Shown here one piece after another: positions 1-5,313 of a DNA stretch of 8,400 nt. The notes beneath the pieces are model-generated. The model was given only the letters and a program-made list of their open reading frames with translations. It ran no database searches and was not told the DNA's origin. The position numbers and the translations under genes are program-made. The DNA is from Propionibacteriaceae bacterium (GTDB taxonomy: Bacteria > Actinomycetota > Actinomycetes > Propionibacteriales > Propionibacteriaceae): the NCBI GenBank assembly GCA_003158895.1, contig PMLO01000037.1, forward strand, positions 19,937-28,336. The letters are read 5' to 3'. Each line of letters begins with the position of its first letter. The first letter of the stretch is position 1.

Positions 1-278
1 TCACCGTCGACGCCCAGAACCGGGTCGTCGACATCTCACTGACTGCCAAGGCGATGCGTCTTCCCTCCACCGATCGGCTCAGCAATGCCCTGCTGAGCGC
101 CTGCGACGCGGCCGTCGCCGACGTGGCCACGAAGCTGCGCGCTGCGGCCGGGGTGGCGCCGGAGGACGATCCGCTGGATGCCTTCTTCTCCGGGATCCCC
201 GAGATCGAGGCAGTCATGCCCTTGTCGATACGCCAACCACCGCGCCGCCCCGCACAACCGGAGGACACCGATGTCTGA
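1..278 (+). CDS. YbaB/EbfC-family nucleoid-associated-like protein, 3' end only
   Basis: This is the C-terminal part (91 residues visible, reading from base 3) of a gene that begins before the window. The opening residues TVDAQNRVVDISLTAKAMRL, followed by a long helix around LSNALLSACDAAVADVATKLR, match the end of the YbaB/EbfC fold: a beta hairpin giving 'G/N-R-V-x-D-I-x-L', then a C-terminal helix. Classical members are small dimeric DNA-binding nucleoid proteins. Divergent copies are common inside actinobacterial ESX/type VII loci (EspL-like), where their role is unclear. The tail (about 40 residues, rich in Pro and acidic residues) is longer than in housekeeping YbaB, which favours the ESX-associated type. 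The stop codon overlaps the start of the next gene by 8 bases, so translation is probably coupled. The family call is from pattern recognition of a fragment. Confidence 0.72.
   Translation, partial: TVDAQNRVVDISLTAKAMRLPSTDRLSNALLSACDAAVADVATKLRAAAGVAPEDDPLDAFFSGIPEIEAVMPLSIRQPPRRPAQPEDTDV
260..265 (+). promoter_or_regulatory. Shine-Dalgarno site for the WXG100 gene
   Basis: GGAGGA lies 5 bases before the ATG at 271. It decides the start: the same frame is open back to an ATG at 178, but that extension reads as a Pro/Arg-rich shadow of the upstream gene and has no comparable ribosome binding site. Confidence 0.75.
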
Positions 279-588
279 CTTCGTCGTCAGGATGGACGAT
301 CTCGTGGACTACGCCGCCTCGTTGTCAAGGATGGCCAACACATCCGACACAACAGGCGCCGAACTGGTCGCCGGTATCGCAGTCTTCGCGGGTGCCTGGG
401 GGGGCGATGCGCCCGGCGACGCCTTCTTCGCCCACTACGGGGATGCTGCGACGGAGACCTTGACCTACGCCATGCAGATGCGGGTGCAGCTGTCCGCGCT
501 TTCCCGGGCGATGGCGTGGACCGCACAGAACTACGTCGGCACCGAGGCGACGAACTCTCTTCTGGCCGGGGGTGCGGCAACCGCATGA
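271..588 (+). CDS. WXG100-family (ESX/type VII secreted) small helical protein
   Basis: The product has 105 residues, the classical WXG100 size. The predicted fold is two helices joined by a turn holding W43-G44-G45, which fits W-x-G. A Y88-x3-E92 signal (YVGTE) follows the second helix, matching the YxxxD/E secretion signal of type VII substrates. There is no signal peptide, as expected for this family. WXG100 proteins are exported as hetero- or homodimers by the ESX machinery. The gene directly downstream, which overlaps it by 4 bases (ATGA), has its own N-terminal WSG turn, so the two products probably form the exported pair. The start at 271 follows a strong GGAGGA. No closer subfamily (EsxA, EsxB and so on) can be named. 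The motif and context are seen directly; secretion is inferred. Confidence 0.8.
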   Translation: MSDFVVRMDDLVDYAASLSRMANTSDTTGAELVAGIAVFAGAWGGDAPGDAFFAHYGDAATETLTYAMQMRVQLSALSRAMAWTAQNYVGTEATNSLLAGGAATA

Positions 589-3500
589 TCACCCAGTACA
601 CGTCACCCCTCATCCCCGCCTCTGTGGTCGACGGCAAGTTCCCCGAGGCCGACGAGGACAGGCTCGCCGGCCTGAGCGCCAAGTGGGTCGACGTCGAGGC
701 GGAGATGACGTCCGAGGCCAAGACTCTGGCAGTCCAGCACCACGGCATGTCCGACAACTGGTCAGGCAGCGGCGCCCAGGCAGCGTACGACCAGATCGAC
801 GCGGTCACGCGGTTCGCATCGTCGGTGTCGACCGCGGCGGCCACCATCGGCAGCGGCTGCCAGACTGCGGCGTCGTTCGTGACGAACGCCAAGTCCGGCA
901 TCAACGTCGTCCTCATACACCTCGACAACCTCACCAAGAAGCAGATCCTCATCGGACTGACGAGCCCGCTGCTGGTCCCCGGATGTCTGGAAACGATCTT
1001 TGCGCTGCGTGTTCGAGCCCGGGCGATCATCAGCCAGTACAGCGACTCCCTGGTCACCTCCATGAGTGGTATCCCCTTCACGGTCGACATCCAGCCGAAG
1101 CCCCACAACTCCAGTACCTCGACCACGACGGAGCTGACCAAGCCCATCGTCGGGGGAAGCTCCGCCAAGGGCGGGGGCAGCTCTCCCAGCGTCGGCAGGA
1201 CCGCGTCCACGACGCCTATGAACGGCGGGGCGTCGTCGCCCACGCAAGGCAGCGCCACCGTCGCTGCGGCCGTGTTCACCGGTGGTCTGGCCGACTTCGC
1301 CGCGACGAACGTGGTTATAGCCATTGCAAAGGCGCCGCTGCCCACCGACGCCTCCTCCGGTACTAACACCGCGTCGACCACCACCAAGGATGCGACAACG
1401 TCCGGGCCCGGGACCAAGGCCGCAACGGGACGGAGTACGGGCTCGACGACCGGCTCGCCGGTGAACGTACCAGCGGATCCCACGTCGAATCTGATGTCCG
1501 ACAAGGACGCGATCTCGGTCGACATGGGCGTGAACCCGGCGCAGTCGTCGACCACGGATACGACATCGGTCCCGTCGACAGCGGGGGGCGGTACGGGATC
1601 AGCGCCCCTGCCGTCATCGGACGTCTCATCCAAGCTTCAGAAGTCGATCCTCAACCAGATCCAGGGCACGGGCTCGACCCACGACATCGCGAAGGCGTTG
1701 GACCACACCGCACCATGGTCGAGCCAGGGAGGAACCCCAGCCCCGCCCACGCAGGCCTCGCCCGCGTCCGTCAGCCCGAGCGTCGCCCAGGTCGATGCGC
1801 CGCGCGTGACCGGCGGTGGCACCTCGACGGACGGTTCGGCTCAGCAGGCGTGGAACACGGGCAACGCTGCGCACGTGGGAGGCGGCTCTGCAGTCACCGC
1901 CAATCCGTCGGCGTCGAACCCCGCTCCAGTCGGCACGGGTGCGGCAGGCTCTGACAGCTCGACGGCCACGCTCCCGGGGACCTCATCGGCGCCAGTACCA
2001 CCCGTTATGCCGGTGACCTCGACGACGACCGTGTTCGGGGGCTCACCCGCGGGCGGGGTCAGTGGCCCGAGCATTCAGATCGCGCCTGGGACCATGGCGT
2101 CGACGCCAACCACCGGGTTCTCCGGAGCCTCAGTTCCCTCGGGCGCCAGCCCGTTCCCGACACCGGCCGCCAACGCTGCGCCGGTTGGCACCATGGGGGC
2201 TCCGGCCGCGGCCATGCCCACCACCGCCACGCCTTCGAGCTCAGCGCTGCCGCCCACCGTGGCACCGGCATCCACTCAGGTGGCCCCGTCCGCGGCCCAG
2301 CCGACCACTCCCCACGAGCAAGCCGGGCCCCCCGCCAGCGCCGCGCAACCGCTGCGGATCGATGTATCGCGCGGGGGGACACCGGTGGCGTCGGGCGGGA
2401 ACGACGGAGCCGTCATCACAGTGGGGGCGGCCATCGCCGCGCTCGGTCTCGTCGGAGCCTCAGCACAGCACTTCACGGGACTGTGGAACGACCTAGGCTC
2501 CACGGCGCTGCTGCGCCCTGCCGGAACCCTGCTGCCGACGCAGTTCGGCCGTGAGGACGAGTTGCTCGCCGCCATGCCGCTGGGGATGGACAGCGTGTAC
2601 CAGAAGGTCCTGCTCCCGGGTGAGGCCGACCAGCTCTTCGCAGGCCAGGTCGACACGCTGCGGGGGCTCGTCTACCCCTACCAGGCAGTCCGCGAGTTCC
2701 GTACGCCGTCCGACCTGTACGACGCGCTCGGGCTCGGATTCGTCGTCTCGGGCATCGCCGGCTCGGACACGCTCGCCTTCAACCGCGACGCCGAGTCCAT
2801 CGAGGTTCTGCGCTGCGCGGGTCTGCGGCAGGACGACCTGGTCACGCCGATCGACACCGACGTGAGGCTGCCGGCCGGGACCTTGCCACCGCCTCTGGTC
2901 CGGCACCACCGGCGCCCCTGGACCGGTACGGGCGAGGCGCCGGGATCCACCTCCGAGAACGTCATCGAGGAGCACGAGATCCTCGGGTACGCGAGCGTGG
3001 GACTCCCTCATCTCGCCGAGATCTGGCGGCTGCATGCCGATGGTCGCGAGGAGTACGTCTCCACCTACAACGCGCGCAACGGGCAATGGGTCGGCGACAC
3101 GTCGCCGACCCATCAGCAGATCGGACGCCGGATCGACAACGGTGCGTACGCCGGACTCAGCGACGGCACCGTGTTCCGGACCATCGTCCTCACGGACAGG
3201 CACAGCGTCCTCATCGGATACGGCGTCAGCGCCCCGGAGCACTTCGAGCAGGCTCACGACGGGTCGTACCGGACCACCGTGAACAACAGCGACATCATCA
3301 GCGTGACGGGTGTTGCGACGATCGGCTCGTGGCAGGCCCTGCCGATCCAGCTGCTGCACCGACAGGGCAGCATGCTGCTCATCGACTACGCCGGCGACGA
3401 CCCGGTCGCAGCGGCGGCCGCTGGGTTCCCGCAGATCAACCAGGGACAGTGGCAGCCGCGCTGGGTGGACCACACAGAGGTCAGCGACATCCAGGAGCTG

Positions 3501-3626
3501 GAGCGCCACTACGTCCTTCCGAGGCCCGCCGAGCCGTGGGAGAACGCGCCGATGGCACGGGACACGGACGGGCCTCGCACCGGCCTGCTGGCCGAGGAAA
3601 TGTCGCTCGGCGCCGCCATCTCATGA
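585..3626 (+). CDS. Large WXG-domain protein with long S/T/A/P/G linker and unassigned C-terminal domain (putative type VII substrate)
   Basis: The product has 1013 residues. Residues about 20-165 are helical, with a W59-S60-G61 turn and Y68-x3-D72 just after it, so this is a WXG/ESX-type N-terminus; residues 105-150 form a further hydrophobic or amphipathic helical stretch. Residues about 170-600 are low complexity (Ser, Thr, Ala, Pro, Gly), broken by short possible helices near 228-250 and 345-375. Residues about 608-627 form a strongly hydrophobic helix. Residues about 640-980 look folded, with a first part to about 785 and a beta-rich part (about 790-980) rich in Trp, Tyr and His. I do not recognise this domain or any catalytic signature in it. 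The start at 585 was chosen because its ATGA overlap with the WXG100 stop couples translation; an upstream in-frame start at 516 would run deep inside the neighbour. The layout resembles ESX effectors or PPE-like proteins carrying a C-terminal cargo domain. Whether that cargo is a toxin, a surface protein or a structural module is not shown. Confidence 0.78.
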   Translation: MITQYTSPLIPASVVDGKFPEADEDRLAGLSAKWVDVEAEMTSEAKTLAVQHHGMSDNWSGSGAQAAYDQIDAVTRFASSVSTAAATIGSGCQTAASFVTNAKSGINVVLIHLDNLTKKQILIGLTSPLLVPGCLETIFALRVRARAIISQYSDSLVTSMSGIPFTVDIQPKPHNSSTSTTTELTKPIVGGSSAKGGGSSPSVGRTASTTPMNGGASSPTQGSATVAAAVFTGGLADFAATNVVIAIAKAPLPTDASSGTNTASTTTKDATTSGPGTKAATGRSTGSTTGSPVNVPADPTSNLMSDKDAISVDMGVNPAQSSTTDTTSVPSTAGGGTGSAPLPSSDVSSKLQKSILNQIQGTGSTHDIAKALDHTAPWSSQGGTPAPPTQASPASVSPSVAQVDAPRVTGGGTSTDGSAQQAWNTGNAAHVGGGSAVTANPSASNPAPVGTGAAGSDSSTATLPGTSSAPVPPVMPVTSTTTVFGGSPAGGVSGPSIQIAPGTMASTPTTGFSGASVPSGASPFPTPAANAAPVGTMGAPAAAMPTTATPSSSALPPTVAPASTQVAPSAAQPTTPHEQAGPPASAAQPLRIDVSRGGTPVASGGNDGAVITVGAAIAALGLVGASAQHFTGLWNDLGSTALLRPAGTLLPTQFGREDELLAAMPLGMDSVYQKVLLPGEADQLFAGQVDTLRGLVYPYQAVREFRTPSDLYDALGLGFVVSGIAGSDTLAFNRDAESIEVLRCAGLRQDDLVTPIDTDVRLPAGTLPPPLVRHHRRPWTGTGEAPGSTSENVIEEHEILGYASVGLPHLAEIWRLHADGREEYVSTYNARNGQWVGDTSPTHQQIGRRIDNGAYAGLSDGTVFRTIVLTDRHSVLIGYGVSAPEHFEQAHDGSYRTTVNNSDIISVTGVATIGSWQALPIQLLHRQGSMLLIDYAGDDPVAAAAAGFPQINQGQWQPRWVDHTEVSDIQELERHYVLPRPAEPWENAPMARDTDGPRTGLLAEEMSLGAAIS
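3086..3113. repeat. Perfect 13-bp inverted repeat with 2-base spacer inside the large WXG gene
   Basis: ATGGGTCGGCGAC (3086-3098) and GTCGCCGACCCAT (3101-3113) are exact reverse complements separated by AC. The repeat lies in the C-terminal domain coding region (around residues 835-843). In RNA it would fold into a stem of 12-13 GC-rich pairs with a minimal loop. No U-run follows, so it is not a canonical intrinsic terminator. The function is unknown. Confidence 0.85.
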
Positions 3627-4339
3627 CTCAGCCACCCCCTCCGTACGTCCCTGCGGCGCCCATGTGGACGAGTCCGATCGCTCCGACTCCCCGCAAGCCC
3701 ATCGGACTCCTTGCCCTTGCCATCGGCCTGGCGGCCATCCTTGTCGGAGTCCTGGGGTTCGCGGCCGGTCGCCTCACCGCGCCAGTCACCCCCGTCGCCA
3801 CCGTCGCGGCGACCAGGCCGAGCGCAACGGCTCGGTCCGCATCGATGCGGCCGACCACCAACCCGACCTTGGACACGCCGACGAAGCAGGGTTTCAGCCT
3901 CGACGGCACGACGCTCACGGGGTGGGCCTCGACCGGCTCGCCCATCACCGCCACGCTTCCGACCGGTTGGAAGATCGGGAACTACAACGGCGGTACCAAC
4001 TCGGGACAGATCCTCAACGCCACGGGCGACACGATCGACTACCACTCCGGCTACACCCGCAGTGCGCTCGACAACTGCACCAACCTCATCCTCAGCGTCA
4101 CCTCCAACGACCCCGTCATCAACCCTCCGGGGCAGCACAGCTGGGGTGGCAAGGACTCCGTCGTGACCCAGGTCAACACGCACTCGGACGAGCGCAACGC
4201 GACGGTGGTCCTCACCTACATCTGCGTCGACACCAGCGCCGGCCACAGCGACCTTCTGCGGCTCATCGCGAGCACCCAGACGGGCGCGGACGTGCTGGAC
4301 GCGGCCTACTCCCTCCTGAGCACGTGGACGTGGAACTGA
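3623..4339 (+). CDS. Single-pass membrane protein with extracytoplasmic domain, coupled to the WXG operon
   Basis: The product has 238 residues. A Pro-rich cytoplasmic N-terminus (residues 1-26, MTQPPPPYVPAAP...) precedes one transmembrane helix at about 27-49. A Ser/Thr/Pro-rich stalk (50-88) follows, then an outer domain (about 89-238) with two cysteines, C152 and C201, that could form a disulfide. The outer domain has alternating polar and hydrophobic segments suggesting a mixed alpha/beta fold, loosely like the small ligand-binding outer domains found on many actinobacterial membrane proteins; I cannot name the family. The start is taken at 3623, where ATGA overlaps the stop of the large gene; the frame is open far upstream but only as an antiparallel-looking Arg/His-rich shadow. 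No good ribosome binding site lies close by, so reinitiation after the upstream stop is likely. Possible roles are a secretion accessory factor, a tether or an immunity partner for the large protein. Confidence 0.75.
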   Translation: MTQPPPPYVPAAPMWTSPIAPTPRKPIGLLALAIGLAAILVGVLGFAAGRLTAPVTPVATVAATRPSATARSASMRPTTNPTLDTPTKQGFSLDGTTLTGWASTGSPITATLPTGWKIGNYNGGTNSGQILNATGDTIDYHSGYTRSALDNCTNLILSVTSNDPVINPPGQHSWGGKDSVVTQVNTHSDERNATVVLTYICVDTSAGHSDLLRLIASTQTGADVLDAAYSLLSTWTWN

Positions 4340-4343
4340 GCCG

Positions 4344-5063
4344 CTAGAGGACGGTACGCGCCTCTTCTGGGCGGTTGGTGATCACGGCGTCGGCCCCGAG
4401 GTCGGCCAAGCGGCGCACCATCTCGGGACTGTCGACGGTCCAGACGTTGATGGCCATGCCGAGGGCGTGGCAGCGCTCGATGGTTTCGGGCACGAACTGC
4501 ACGTACTTCCAGTGGGGATGCAGCGCCGCCATGTCGAGGCGCTGCGCATAGTCCCACGGCTCGGCGAGGACATCGGAGAAGAGCAGACCGACCCGGCTCG
4601 GCTGCGACGAACGGGCCAGCTGGGTCGCGCTGATGTGGTTGAACGACGAATAGATGACCCGCTCGGCCATGCCTGCCGCCTCGACGATTCTGAGTACCGC
4701 CTGCTCGAGTCCCGGGTACGGTTCGACGCTGTTCTTGAGCTCGATGTTGAGCGTCATCCCCGTCGGGCCGACAAGAGCCAGCACCTCGTCGAGCGTAGGG
4801 ATCGGCTCCCCCTCGTAGCCCTCGCGACCGTTGCTGGCGTCGAGCGCCTTGAGCTCGCGCAGCGTGCGCGTACCGACAGGCCCTCGGCCCGTCGTCGTAC
4901 GATCCAGCGTCTCGTCGTGGATGACGACGACGTGTCCGTCAGCGGTGAGCTGTACGTCCAGCTCGACACCGTCCGCGCCCATGTCGTGCGCAAGGCGGCA
5001 CGCGACAAGCGTGTTCTCCGGCGCTTTCGCGCTGGCCCCCCGGTGTGCCCAGATCGTCGTCAT
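4344..5063 (-). CDS. Glycerophosphodiester phosphodiesterase (GDPD/UgpQ type)
   Basis: The 239-residue product is the normal length for the small cytoplasmic bacterial enzymes. It hydrolyses glycerophosphodiesters (deacylated phospholipids) to sn-glycerol 3-phosphate and an alcohol. The family signatures are all visible: HRG at 7-9 followed by PENT at 15-18; metal ligands E34 and D36 in GVELDV; second catalytic His49 in VVIHDETLDRTT; E108 and K110 in LNIELKN; and W208 in the INVWTVD motif near the end of the barrel. There is no signal peptide or membrane segment, so it should act in the cytoplasm. The ATG at 5063 is preceded by an AGGGAG-type ribosome binding site about 8 bases upstream. It is transcribed towards the WXG operon, ending 4 bases from the operon's last stop, so it is not part of that unit. 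The family call is firm; the exact substrate is not known. UgpQ would be the E. coli analogue. Confidence 0.93.
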   Translation of the reverse strand: MTTIWAHRGASAKAPENTLVACRLAHDMGADGVELDVQLTADGHVVVIHDETLDRTTTGRGPVGTRTLRELKALDASNGREGYEGEPIPTLDEVLALVGPTGMTLNIELKNSVEPYPGLEQAVLRIVEAAGMAERVIYSSFNHISATQLARSSQPSRVGLLFSDVLAEPWDYAQRLDMAALHPHWKYVQFVPETIERCHALGMAINVWTVDSPEMVRRLADLGADAVITNRPEEARTVL

Positions 5064-5114
5064 GCCCCCATTCTCCCTGGGAAGGAAGCCTGATGGAGCA
5101 CGGCCCGGAAAGAT

Positions 5115-5189
5115 CGTCAGATCGGTACCGCCGTAGCGATCAACTCCCGATTCCAGGGGTTTCGTGTCGACTTCGGCACCGATCTGACG
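5115..5189. repeat. Imperfect 16-bp inverted repeat in the divergent intergenic region
   Basis: CGTCAGATCGGTACCG (5115-5130) and CGGCACCGATCTGACG (5174-5189) pair at 15 of 16 positions, with one A/C mismatch. The 43-base interval between them holds no obvious gene. It lies 52 bases upstream of the phosphodiesterase start and 125 bases upstream of the peptidase start. There is no U-run, so it is not a standard terminator. It may be a structured RNA leader for the minus-strand gene, paired operator half-sites or a relic of a small mobile element. Confidence 0.7.
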
Positions 5190-5242
5190 CCCTTGCCTCG
5201 GGCACCCGGCGGGCCGCCCTCACTGATCCCCAACTGTGACCG

Positions 5243-5259
5243 CCCTGTGACGTACAGGG
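5243..5259. promoter_or_regulatory. Operator-like palindrome upstream of the M3 peptidase
   Basis: CCCTGT-GACGT-ACAGGG is a perfect 6+6 inverted repeat with a 5-base spacer. CTGTGAC also occurs twice in direct orientation (5234-5240 and 5245-5251), 11 bases apart, about one helical turn. It lies 55 bases before the GTG start, just upstream of the possible -35 region, where a regulator could sit. No regulator family can be named. Confidence 0.4.
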
Positions 5260-5280
5260 TCTTCGCTTCGTCCCTCCTCC

Positions 5281-5289
5281 TGCCAGGAT
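5281..5289 (+). promoter_or_regulatory. Possible extended -10 promoter element for the M3 peptidase
   Basis: TGC-CAGGAT has a TGN extension directly before a CAGGAT hexamer of the kind seen as an actinobacterial -10. A start of transcription near 5296 would give a leader of about 18 bases containing the ribosome binding site. The -35 region (around TTCGCT at 5262) is poor, so this is a guess from one motif. Confidence 0.3.
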
Positions 5290-5300
5290 GGGGAGGTTGA

Positions 5301-5306
5301 AAGGAG
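5301..5306 (+). promoter_or_regulatory. Shine-Dalgarno site deciding the GTG start of the M3 peptidase
   Basis: AAGGAG sits 7 bases before GTG at 5314. It is the best ribosome binding site in the region and settles the non-ATG start; the next in-frame ATG lies about 33 codons downstream, inside the conserved N-terminal region. Confidence 0.8.
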
Positions 5307-5313
5307 CACCCCC

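Noticed and set aside
287..1633. Long open frame on the minus strand opposite the WXG genes
   Set aside because: It is a GC-rich antisense shadow: it overlaps two better supported genes, has no ribosome binding site of note, and ends in an Arg/Pro-rich stretch typical of out-of-frame reading.
2493..3509. 338-codon minus-strand open frame opposite the C-terminal domain of the large WXG protein
   Set aside because: It is rich in Arg, Val, Asp and Gly with no domain, is antisense to a continuous coupled gene, and would break the operon.
2502..3524. C-terminal domain considered as a TNT-type NAD glycohydrolase as in CpnT
   Set aside because: The architecture (ESX N-terminus, long linker, cargo) is similar, but I do not see the TNT-type motifs, so the name would not be supported.
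4340..4343. Terminator between the convergent gene pairs (also 7360-7362)
   Set aside because: The gaps are 4 and 3 bases, too small for a terminator, and no clear stem with a U-run was found at the adjoining gene ends.
5115..5189. Inverted repeat considered as an intrinsic terminator or a tRNA
   Set aside because: There is no U-run after either arm, the loop is 43 bases, and no cloverleaf or T-arm signature can be drawn. Both neighbouring genes point away from it.
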